Positions 23,201-35,861 of a stretch of DNA of 64,000 bases are shown here, piece after piece. Within the stretch, counting starts at the first letter, position 1; each line of letters opens with the position of its first letter. The notes under the pieces are model-generated. The model saw nothing but the letters and a program-made list of their open reading frames with translations, made no database searches and was not told where the DNA came from. A program made the translations under genes and the position numbers. Source of the stretch: Axinella damicornis (lineage: Eukaryota; Porifera; Demospongiae; Axinellida; Axinellidae); contig OZ007514.1 of the NCBI GenBank assembly GCA_963931865.1, positions 12,643,928 to 12,707,927 on the forward strand. The letters are read 5' to 3'.

Positions 23201-26200
23201 CAAGACTGTAGCATGAGATTAAAATGATTATACGGCAAGTATATAGAATTTTAATGGAGGGTTCAGCAACTGACCTCAAATTCTGCAACGACTGGTTCAC
23301 CTTCAGAGCATCTGCCAGCATGCCAACTCCTTTGTCTGTTATGTTATTACGATCCAGACTGGGGGAAATATAATTATAACAAAGAAACAGTACATATACA
23401 AAGAAGCATGGACACAACAATAGTTTCTATGAGGGAATATAACAAAAGAACAACAAGGAAGTACAAAAACAAGGAATACCAACCTTGTGTATATAGCTAC
23501 ATGGATACTTCTTGTTCATTTTACTGTGCATGAGTGTATAGAATCTTAATGGAGGATTCAGCAACAGACCTTAAATTCTGCAGTGACTGGTTCACCTTCA
23601 GAGCATATGCCAGCATGCCAGCTCCTTTCTCTGTTATGTTATTACCATCAAGACTGTAAAATGAGATGAAAATATACTGCTAACTCGGTCACTGAGAAGC
23701 CTTGTGTAATATAAATACAGTGTCAGAGTGTGCACATGCGCATGCAGTGTGGCGCTCAGCTTGCTACACAAGGAAGATATGTGAAGTTTTGTCTTAGAGG
23801 AAAAGAGAGCCGTCTGCAGAAATGGACTTGTGTTTGATGATGTGTGTCGGCAAGGTACATGGAGTACTCTCGAGCATACTAAGGCATGGGTAATCTATTT
23901 CACATCAAGCGGAGAATAATTTATAGTGTGCGGAAATATTCATTTAGTGTACGGAGAAAGATAATGGCGATGCGAAAAAACGAGCAGAGTATAGTCTACT
24001 AGAGTGTCTCTCAGGATGATAGTTGCAGCTTCGCTTTGTGCTAGTTGTAGCCTATACCTTTGGTAGTTGCTTGTGTGACTACGTGGTGCTGCTCCTGTGT
24101 GGATATCGAACGGCAGTATACGCTTGAACTTTACACTGTATGCTGCTGACTGTGTACATGGAAAGTGTTGGAGGAAAGGCGGAGGTGAAGAGCGCTACAC
24201 AAAGTTGTCGGATATGGCTTGGGGGGTAGAGTATGAATCGGCAATGGCAAAACATGCTACATGGAAGTGAGTTCACTGTTGATACTCGTTTATGGGCGTG
24301 CTTTGTGTCGTAACGCTACTCGAGGTTGATGACTTTCGGCGTCCAGCAGGAGTGTTGTTGGTGACTGCCAATTCATGTATAGTACCATGAGCTGAACATG
24401 TACAGAAAGTTTGGTCGCGGACAAAAGTTGTCTTCACCTCCGCCTTTTGTGATTTATTCTTAAATGTTGGACAATTGATGTGGGCTGCAATTATTAGCCA
24501 CGCCCACATGTGGGGTTTCCATGGTAACGTGCATATAGCTTGGGGTTTCTATCATACTCCATCTGATTCCTTGTAGTTTACAAAATATTGATGAAAGTGT
24601 ACCTGTATGTCTGGAACCCAAATTATGCCTGACCTGGGACTTAGTTCGCTTGAGCTTATGATGCTGTCACCAATGACGCCCACTCACGTAGGTTAAGGCA
24701 ACCTCACTGTAAACCAGCGCGCAGCGCATAGTATATATATAGCTGCACTTCCTGTACAAATGTTTATACAGAAACACTTAGTTGTGAAAAGACTCAAGAG
24801 GGTGTGAAATTTGATGAAAGACATGGCGGTCACATAATTAGTTTCCTGCGTCAGCCTGTGGTGCACGTGATATATAATTGGCTACTATACAATACTTGGG
24901 CCGGCTGGAACCATGGCAAAGCGAACGGTTCGTGCGAGTTCAGGTTTACCGCTACCAAATCCTTCCTAGATGGAGACAGATTTTTGATATGCGATTCGTC
25001 TAAGCCTGTACATTTGAATTCTGGGTGGAAACGCTGTCCTGCTCTTTCCTGGTAAGAATGACGCCTTTGTGAATACTTAATTAGGCGGTGTTTAGACGAT
25101 AATTTTATTAGCGTATCTCTGAACAGCAATGAGCAGTGCAACGTTTCCACCTAGATTAAGATAGTGCATGCTGAAACCATTCGAACAATATGTGATTTGG
25201 CTGCTTTTAGGTCCATTTTGGTAGCGGTAGACGGAAAAGTAGCGGTTAAGGACAGCTGCCCATTGCACTGAAGCTGTTCTGCGTGCTGATGCACTACAGC
25301 ACGAGGATGCTATATACTATCTTTATTGCATTCCTTTTTATCAGGGCTTATGATAACAGCCTGACACAGGACAAAATCCGGTCAATTTTTTTAAATATTA
25401 TGTCCGGACAACTTTCATTTGTTATTGTTAGCCCTGTATATATAACGCATGACGGAAGTTACACATATACTGTAGTCGCTCGTTATTAGGCGCATCTCAC
25501 TTATAGGCGCATATTCGCTGTTAGGCGCAGGTTCAACTCTTGTCCCAGGTACTCGCTGTTAAGCGCTGCAGTCTTCTTCCAGAAACTCTGCCATTTTTTC
25601 GATCCTACGGAGTGATAAACAGCTATAATTCGAATTGAAGTGCACTTCCTATTCGAGGAATGTCATTATTATTACAAGTGTAAAAAACATTAAAAATGTA
25701 TGGAAATGTAGGGATAACAGAACAGAAAAAAGTATGAAAACAAGCAGGGATGATGGCATAAAACAGTTAAGTATAGAACACCATCTTACATATCTTTCCA
25801 CATAATACATGTATAATGAGAAAAGTATGTAGGGTGTTGTATACTGAACTGTTTTATGCCATCATCCCTGCTTGTTTTCATACTTTTTGCTGTTCTGTTA
25901 TCCCTACATCTCCATACATCTTTAATGTTTTTTACACTTGTTTACCTCGTTTTTATAGCAGCATACTTGATAGCATTCACTTCGCACACAGTACACAATT
26001 TTGAGTTCAAAGTTCAAAGTTGCTCTACGCATGCACAATATGAAGAAAATGGCGTCGCACATGAAGCCATAGTTATCGAGTGGGCGGTTTCAAGCGCCTC
26101 GTGAGACTTCGAAGTAGCCAAAAAGCGATGGGGTCGTGCACTGCTCAGTGTAAAATGCTGCTGTTTTGTGCAAACACCGTGGTGAGGGAGTCAGCCAAAT

Positions 26201-29200
26201 TTGAACTAGCCCGTCTGAAGAAAGAAGAAGAAGAAGAAGAAGAAGAAAACCGATTTTTGGCGGTTTGGCGCGGTACTTTCGCGACAGTTTTTCACGATAC
26301 TGGGAGTCTTCTGGGTCAGGAAAACACTCGAAGACGAATAGTAAGTTGTCATAAAGGCTTATTTTCCGCCCGTTTTTGAGATTTGGAGAGATTTGGGAAG
26401 ATTTTTTTGTACTAGCTTCAATTGCGTGTCCGTTGTATCCCTACATATAGAGTCTACCGACTCTATGATATCGTTATTATGCGCATCTCGCTTATAGGCA
26501 CATATATCCTTTCTGTGAAGTTATAGGCGCATGCGCCTAATAACGCGCGACTACGGCATACAATTAAACATACAAACACTAGCTCAGAATCAGACTGCCA
26601 TTCTCAAGATTAGTTGCCTCGATACGTGCAGTGACGTGCCCCTTGAAATGAATGGAAACTGTATGTATGGAATAGAGGATTCAGCAACTGACCTCAAACT
26701 CTGCAGTGACTGCTTCACCTTCAGAGCATCTGCCAGCATGCCAGCTCCATAGTCTGTTATGCTATTACCATCAAGACTGTAAAGAGATAAAATCACCACA
26801 AACTATACAATTTGACAGGCATCAAATGAAGGACGCCCGTGCATGAATGGGATTAAAATATACTGCTATCTACAGTGAATTGAGCTGCTTGGAATGAATG
26901 GCATATACCGTATTTCCACGATCAAACACCTCACTTGATTATTGGCCACCCTCGAATAATATATAGCCGCACCTCCAGAAGGGCCGAATAAAATAAACAC
27001 CACCCTTGTTTAGTACCCGCGGCTAGTATTCGAATGGTCGGCGATCGATTGAAGTGCTTTGTCTAGCCTTCCAGGACCGTGACTGTTTCACTGTGAGCGT
27101 GAAGAGAGGAGAACAGACATAGTCCCCGATCGAGAGCTGTCTGAGAATGTTTGGGGTCGGGGCAAGAGGGGCAAGTGACATATGACTGACAAATCTTTCG
27201 TGACAGTAATGGCTTTGGCATTCCTACCGTTTTGTCAGGATGATTATACTGGGCCAAGGGCTGCAAACCTTCGTCTCTGTGGTGCTCCAATCCGTTTCCT
27301 TGCTTCCTTGTTTATGCTGAGTTTAATAAACGCTGCCTTTGATTAGTGGCCGCCCTCAAATAGTAGCCGCAGTAAATCGCTCGATGAAATAAATAGTAGC
27401 CACGGCGTTTGATCGCAGAAATACGGTATCAGCTATATAGAAAGGAGGATTCAGCAACTGACCTCAAATTCTGCAGTGGCTGGTTCACCTTTAGAGCATC
27501 TGCCAGCAAGCCAGCTCCTTTGTCTGTTATGCTATTACCATCAAGACTGTAAAATTAGATCAAAATATACTGCTAACTATACAGTGACATGTGCTGCTCG
27601 GAATGAATGGCATACCATAGTCACTAGTTATTAGGCGCAGGTGCCTATATCTCCACAGGAAGGAAATATGTGCGTATAAGTGAGGTGCAGTTAATTTGAA
27701 TGACATTCCTTGAATAGTCGAACCTTCACCTAACAGCAAATAATGCGCCTATAAGTGAGCTGTGCCTATAATAAGGAGTGACTACAGTACATCAACTATT
27801 GAAGATTCAGAAACAGACCTCAAATTCTGCAGCGACTGGTTCACCTTTAGAGCATCTGCCAGCATGCCAGCTCCTTTGTCTGTTATGCTATTACCATCAA
27901 AACTGCAACAATTGAAGAACATACCGATAACTACAATGGCACATACAGAGTACAATGCAGTGACTGACCTCAAACTCTCCAGTGACTTGTTCACCTTTAG
28001 AACATCTGCCAGCATGCCAGCTCCACTGTCTGTTATGCTATTACCATCAAGACTGTAAAGGAGTGTGTTGCTTGTGCATCAAGCAACTATTCCTGATTCT
28101 CAAGGTAAGGCATCCATTAATAAAAATTAAGTTATGTGGTTTCTTTTATTGCGGGGTGGTTTATAGTAATGAATTCATATCACACACAATGTGTACCACA
28201 TGCACCAAGTTTAGTACTAAATTAGGCAATAATGCACAGAACAGTCTAGTCCTTACTTGAGAGTTTTCAGTGAGTAAGAAACTCTGAGAGATATGCCAAG
28301 CAAATAAGTTCCTTCTTCAGATATCTTACAGTCTGTCAACCTATGGAACACAAACAGCATCCAGAACTGATGACCTTTAGCTCTGTAATTTGGATAGGTA
28401 ATCTACAAGACACATACCTCAGTTCAGTAAGTGTGCTGCCATCAGTCACAAGAGAGGCTGCCAGGTGTCTAGAAATCAACTTCAATGCTGAAGTTCCCAG
28501 AACACAGTTAGATAGAGACAACCTGTGAGGATCACGTGTGAACTTCAAACAATGGAGGATGCTGTGAATGTCACCAGCTGTCACAGCTGTGTCACTGACT
28601 GCAGCTGTCATGGAGGAGAGCAGTTCCATCTCATCTGGGGAGGCTTCTCCAGCTTCATAGAGACAGTTTGATAGTCTCAAGATACTATCTTTGTAATGTA
28701 TCTTTAAAAGTTTCTGAAGCTTATCCGAGCCATGTCCAGTCAAAAACTGATAGAAATAATTAGAGGTGTTTTGCTTTGCATCATAAACCTTACATTTAGT
28801 TTCAGCAATGCAAACCAGGAGTGAACGAAGAAAGTACCTGATGAGTGGCATTGGAAAGTGGTGGTCTTTCTGGCCATCAAATGGAATGTGCTGGGCAGAT
28901 TCAACTAAGAACGGTCTAACAATAGCAGGGAAGTTGTCTTTTGCAACAGCTGCTCTGACAGTTTTCAACAGAGTATCCCGTAATGGCTGTGATTGAAATG
29001 AAATGCTGTGTTGGTTAGCCACAAATAGTGATAGCAGTTCTGTCCAAGTGGTGGGAAGCTGTAGAATTGGATGGTTCAAACACACATCCAAGATCATGCT
29101 CAAGTAGATGGGAAATGAAGACAGGGTTCCAATCTTCGGGTTATCAGCAAGGTAGAATAGGAACTCGCTGGCATCCTCCGGGGTTAAGTGTTGTGTAATC

Positions 29201-32200
29201 TGCCTTGCAATCTGTGAACTGTTAAGTCCAAGGATCTCATAATGAGTACAGTTTCTACTGCAATCCAGTGGTCGTGTATACTGTGAACTGCTGGTGGTAA
29301 TAACTACAGCTGACTTTTTTAGAACGGAGCCTGACAACAACCCATCGAAAAATCCTCCTTCCTCAATGGCAGTCCGACGGTTAAATCCATCCAGAATAAA
29401 GAGTATTTTGTCCCCATCTTTCTCTTGGATCAAGTTGCAAACTTCATTGGTCGATGGCAAGTGTAGAAAAAATTGCCTGATCAAATCATGTAACGTTTTA
29501 CAACTAGGATATTCCCAGATGTTTATATTTAGCAACAGAGCAAAGTTACGGAGTGCATACTGCTTGGCCCAGTAGGTGCTCACTTTATCCATTAGGAGTG
29601 TCTTGCCAGAGGCTGGGGGACCTTTGATTAGAAAATATCTGCTCTTTCTTTCTGATATGGTATTCAGGAATGACTTTACAGTAACTGTCTTGGTAATGGA
29701 GGGATATTGTTCCACCATCTCATAATGACAAGTGTAGTCCAGGTGTTTGAGAAGCTTATCTGTGTCCTGCACCACTCCGAGGCTACGCGTGAACTCCTTA
29801 ACCATACTGTCTCTGCTGTCTGCCCGCTTCTTTTGTACGCATCTTTCTATGAGTAAACTTCGTACCAAGGGCATTACACCTGCAATTATAGAAACCTCAT
29901 CGTAATCAACCCTGACAATGATATTTATCTGAGTAGCAAAACCATTTTCTTCAACACGTGTTATTCATCATAATATATTTCTGGCATGCATGAGCAGTGT
30001 TTTTTACCTACCTGGTAGAGACTGAATGCTCAGTAGTAATTCTTTGGCGTCATCAACATGTCCGTGTGTCAGCAAGCACTCAACAAGCCTCTCATAGGTA
30101 GCAGTTTTCTCATCAAACTTCTTCCAGCGCCGAAGAGCCAGGTATTTCTGCTTGCATTCATCTCCTGGATAAATTTTTTCTAGCTTTTCCAGGTCCCATT
30201 CATTGATCCCAAGGTATGGAGCCAAGTCTTTCCAGCTTCCCATCTTCTTGGCCAACTCCTTCAAGGACTCATCGGAACATGTTTCATGGAGCTTATCTTT
30301 GGCAGTGCCTGTAACGAGGTTATTCAAGTGACTGAACTCTTCATTACCAATTTGTTCCATATCCTGTTCAGGAATGAAGTGTTCCAGTCCAAAGTTCTTG
30401 GTCCGAGCCCTGTCTTCTTCACTCACAGGTTCAAAAGTTTGTGGAAGTTTATTGCACAATTCTTGAATATTGTACGCAACTGTATCATAGCCAACCTCTA
30501 CTCTTTGGACACCAACATCAGCTAGGATGGTCAGGTCTTCCTCACAGAGCTCATTGAAGATCTCACTGATACTCACTGGAACTAGAAATGTAAACTGATG
30601 TGTGTTGCACCCTCCTTCCCAGTAGGCATAGGTGATGAAGTCCTGGTCAATGCCTGCAGCCTTCTCCACTGCTTCTCTCACCTGCTGCATGTCACCCAAT
30701 GTCCATTCATTTCCACCACCATCAACAGTTACTCGCAGCTTCTTAACTCCACTGAATTCCAAAACATGTTTTTCGGAAAGAGGATCCGGGAGAGTGGACA
30801 ATCGAGTGTGAGGGAAGAACCTAGAAGTGTATGCCTGGATTGCAGGTATTGGCTTACTGTCAAATGCACCAACAACTTTCTCAAGAATTCCCCAGCTCAG
30901 AAAGTTCAAGACCTGAGGATTCAAAGCTGTGAACACTTCAGAGATTGATTTAGAATGTTTCAGGAGGCTGGAGTCAACATAATGAGACTCAGGATATAAG
31001 ATGTGGTTGAAACTCAGTAGGAATTCCTTCACCTTACCAGTTTCCACAGATTCGGCAAGTGAAGTTCCTACTTGCGATGTGAGAGTCTGGAATTCTGAGT
31101 TCCAGTTGACTGCCTGAGCAGAATCCTGAGTTATGGGGACTCGTTTCATCCCAGAAGTGGTATAAGTTGATATATAAGTCTTGGTCACCGGCTGGGAGGG
31201 TTGTAGGTCAATAACTTGATTGTCCAATTCAATTCTGAGGATGCCGTGATCAGCTAGGTCCCTACGTCCATCTTCATCTAGATCACTGAAGATATTGACC
31301 ACAGTCTCTGGAATCAGGAAAGTGAATATAACACAACCTGGGTCCTGCTTGGCATAGGGAATCATACTCTGGTCAATTCCTGTGTTCCTTTCCAAGGTCC
31401 TCCGAACCCTGTCAACATCCTGTACCGTAGTGGAATCAATAGTGGCATCTCCGTTACACTTCACCTTGATACGTTTCATTCCAGTGCATCTCTCCATTTC
31501 ATCATCCGAAATTGGATCACGCATTCGTTTGAGAGGTTTCTTACGTGGAAAGCTGTCTTCGTATTGATTGACTAGAGTTCTTGACTGCTCAGTTCCAAAC
31601 TTTTTCACAATCTTCCTCAGGAGGTGGGTGTGCAAAAAGTTAATATACTGTGGGACAAGTGCTCTAATAATCTCCGTAGCGTTTTTGCAGTGCTCATAGA
31701 GCTTGACATGGATGTACCGCTGACAGGTGCGTGGATGGCAGAGAAATTCTAAAAATAGCTTCAGATCATCCACATTAGCCGACTCATTCAGCAGCTTAGC
31801 TACTTTGGTTAGCATGTCAGCAAATTCAGTTGGCGGATCCCATTCCTCATCGTCACTAATGGACTGTGTTTCAACGTCCACAGGGGTATTGTCATGTTCT
31901 TCAGCCAGTGAGTGTAATGCCATTGCTTGGGGTAATACGGTCGGATCTGAGATCATGACAGCAATCACAACTGGTGATGTGTTACACCATAAAAATGTAC
32001 CAACTCTTAACACACGCTAAAGGAACTTCACTAACTACTACCTAATCAGCTAGCATGTGTCTCAACATGAATGCTCAAGAACTCAATGATTCAGTGAACA
32101 AATTAGACAGTTAGATTCAGCTGAGGTCACTACACAATGCAGCTGCTACTCTGTTGTGAGTCTAGTGTTAGTAAGAGCGCCAGATTAGTATTCATCAGGT

Positions 32201-35200
32201 CTTGGGTCAGAATCCCAGCTGGTCCCACAATCAACTTAAGGTGCTCATTGACTAACCTATTTGGCCTGGAAACTCTTCTTCCAACTTGTTGGCCACAGTA
32301 GATCCTCTAATAATTTCATCATCACTTCTCAGAGCTTGACAGAGGGTTTTGAGCGTAGGTGAAGGGTGTTCCCTACTGAGCCACCTGTGCAACAAATCTC
32401 GCATGCAAGCTGGGGGAGTTGTATTGGCCTGTGTAGTCTGAATGATTTCAACTTGTGAGGTCATTCCCAGCTGATCCGCAATTGGAATCCAATAGGCAGA
32501 AACAGGCTGAAGGAATTGCTTCAAGCTCCCAAGGTCATCAAGTTTAAGCTGTGTTTCTGATAATACGATTGTAAACATAACGACTTAACTCTGGGAATAA
32601 TGTATTTGTATGCATTTCCAAGACCAAACTATAACTGCAAAGTATAGCCCTTAGAAAGAGTAGCACTCGACAACTACATACAACTACAGCAGATGCAGCA
32701 GTTTATATCAGAGTGCATGCCCACAATATACATCACAAGTTTGTATGTGTCACGTAACTTCAAATAATGTACACATAACAGAACAAACTTTGCTACTCCC
32801 TTTGCACTACAGGGTCCTTTGGGTGGACCAGCTGTTTCTCAAAGGATGTTAGGTGAACAGCATTAAGTTGAGGTGATAAACATATGACAGGCTGTATATG
32901 GACATGCATGACATCTGGTGTAGATACTCCACATAATTATACAACAGAGAGATATCTAGATGAATGCAGCACATTGTGGGGTGAGTAAGCTACATGCAGT
33001 TTAGCCACCGAGGAGAGAATGAAGTGTCAGCGAAGTGGCAATATAGTTGTACAGGTATAGGAAGTTTTTTGTGGTATATATAGTACATTGCAGTATAGCT
33101 GGGTCTGTTACAACTGTTCACTTCCCGAAAAACCATGCATTTGCGTGTCTTGGTAGCTATTCAATGCAGATTACCGTGTCCTTATTTTAACAATGCTGCT
33201 GACCATAGAGTACTGAAGTTGGAACATAACAATTCTGGTGAGTGATTCTTCCTCTGCTTTGTAAAACCATATTACCCTGCATGAACTGGCCATGCTATAA
33301 GTCCAATATCTGTGTGACGTTGGCCATATATAGCTTAGCCAGTAACTCAATTGGCCTCACCTTTCCAATGCGACAGCAGCTTATCACAATTATAAGAAAC
33401 AAGTCTTGGCAGTTGAGGCACAAAGTCAATACAGGGACCCCAACATCAACAAGGTTGTAGAACGCTTTTATAACCATTTGGTAACCTCCTATCAAGGTGC
33501 ACTTTGGCCCCAGATATTGTTTATCTACGGTCCAACTTAAATTTCATTTAAAACATGTACTGCAACATTCTATTAATTTACGCGGGTATTAAATTATGCA
33601 CTTTTGGAAACCACACTACTGGTAGCCAGTGCAACTCACAGGTAATGCACATGTCACGTGATGACCATACTACTGGTAGCCAGTGCAACTCACAGGTAAT
33701 GCACATGTCACGTGATGACCACACTACTGGTAGCCAGTGCAACTCACAGGTAATGCACATGTCACGTGATGACCATACTACTGGTAGCCAGTGCAACTCA
33801 CAGGTAATGCACATGTCACGTGATGACCATACTACTGGTAGCCAGTGCAACTCACAGGTAATGCACATGTCACGTGATGACCACACTACTGGTAGCCAGT
33901 GTAACTCACAGGTAATGCACATGTCATGTGATGACCATATTCAGTCAATTGAGTAAACAATTCCAATGGCGGCCAAAGGGAACACTAAACTATTACATCG
34001 CTCACAACTTTGCCAGCACAGTGAGTTTCAGCACCACTGTAAAAATCCGTAGATCTGTAGCCGTAGATCCTCGGATCGAAACGTTTTGAGAACCTATCGT
34101 TCTATTGTTGATGCTGCGAATTAGCTCAATAACTCATGGTTCATATGTTTTGGTCAGTGCATGATAGCTATCACAATGGTGTAGTCAGAATCTTTGTAGG
34201 CCATTCATAGTAGTCAAACATTAATTACACAATTTTTCCCATACCAGTGGTGTATAAAGAGCGACTTTTTTATGCCTGAAAGAATATTCATATTCTTCAC
34301 ATGAAAGCTTCCCTAGAATTTCTTAGCAGCTCTCTACTAGAACTGGGGGGGGGGGGGGGGGGGGGGGGAGGTATATAAGCTTTAGTGTCCTCATGTGGGC
34401 TTTGGTTGTGGTTGCTCTGTCAGCACTTACGATACAGCTGCATTGACTTCTCTCGTGGCTATTTCGCCAATTTTGCAGTGCCCTTGAGGTACTTGAGGAG
34501 TGCCATAGTAACTTGACTCGTAAATACCACACATATATATTTATAGCACTACCATATCGGAGTTGCTGGTTGTTCAACCAGGAATGAAACATGGACTCCT
34601 GTTGAGCCAAGTCCTGTGGCTTCAAGACTGAGAGCTAAATCTAGATTTAAATATCCCAATTGAGTGACAAGTTGTAAATTAGGATGCACTTGAAATTAGC
34701 CTCTGCTATTTGTGCATCCATGCTGTAATGAAGAATTTTTTATTACACTCCTGGTAGGGGAAAAATTATGCCACATAATAATTAATGTCTGACTACTTAG
34801 GAATGGCCTACAAAGATTATGACTACATCGTCGTGATCGCTGTCATGCACTGTCCTCACCATACAATTTTGGCGCTGAAACTCACCTTGGTGGTGGAGAT
34901 ACAAGCGCTTTTGTAGTGTCGTCAGGCGCCATTGCTCGATCGCTCTCCTTGAAGTTCGTTGCCAGTACAGCTCTTATGAAGGCCCAACAAAGGTTCTGAC
35001 CACGCAGGTATGATCGCTGTTGCTCACTGACACTCACATGCCGAAACTCACCGTGCTTGCGAAGTTGTGAGAGCTGTAAGTTACAAGTTCTTGTCTTCCC
35101 TTTGGACGCCATTGCCGACTCGATCGACCGAGCGTAGTCCTTCACGTGACAGTGCGTTAACTGGAATGAGCCGACCAACGAGTTGTAACCGTTTCAATGC

Positions 35201-35830
35201 GGCTACCAGGAGTGTGGTTGCCCCTCATAGAAAAAAAAGAAATAATCTTGATGCTCATCATGTCAAAGCAGTCATCAATGCTGTATCGAGGGAAGGAACA
35301 ACTTGCTGCAGCAATTTTTACACCTCTTCATAAGGAGCCAGCTCCAGTGACATCGACAGTATTGAAGCCAAAAATGCAAGCTTAACATTGTTACCATGAA
35401 TTGTGCTATACTGGTTCAGTATGTCATCCTCTCAACTAGCATCCATGTATACCGGTCCATTGTAGGATTTGTAAATCGACCCACATTTGTGATGTATACA
35501 TTACCTGGTATGCATCTTTAACTATGGAATGCTTTCCCCCAAGAGAGCACATTTTCATGCATTCAGTGCAGACTACCTTCGTAGGTGCTCCTCTCACACA
35601 TCATACGCTCCTCAGTGGCTAGACTTGGTGGGGCTAGCACACATGGAGAGCCCCCTCTGGCAATACCATTAATGATAATGGTGATCACCCACAAGCCCAG
35701 CAATTGGAGGTCAAAGGTGGATGTCAGCCTGATTTTCGCCCAGGATCTCCCTAAACTTGGACTGCTGGCACATCGTACACCATCAACCTACTAGGGGCTG
35801 CACCCCCTCCCCTTGCTGACCAAGGAGGGA

Positions 35831-35861
<31 letters not shown>

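Noticed and set aside
33600..33950. Possible CRISPR array or tandem-repeat protein
   Set aside because: The units abut directly with no unique spacers, and the genome is eukaryotic. The repeat derives from a dispersed element, so neither reading is supported.
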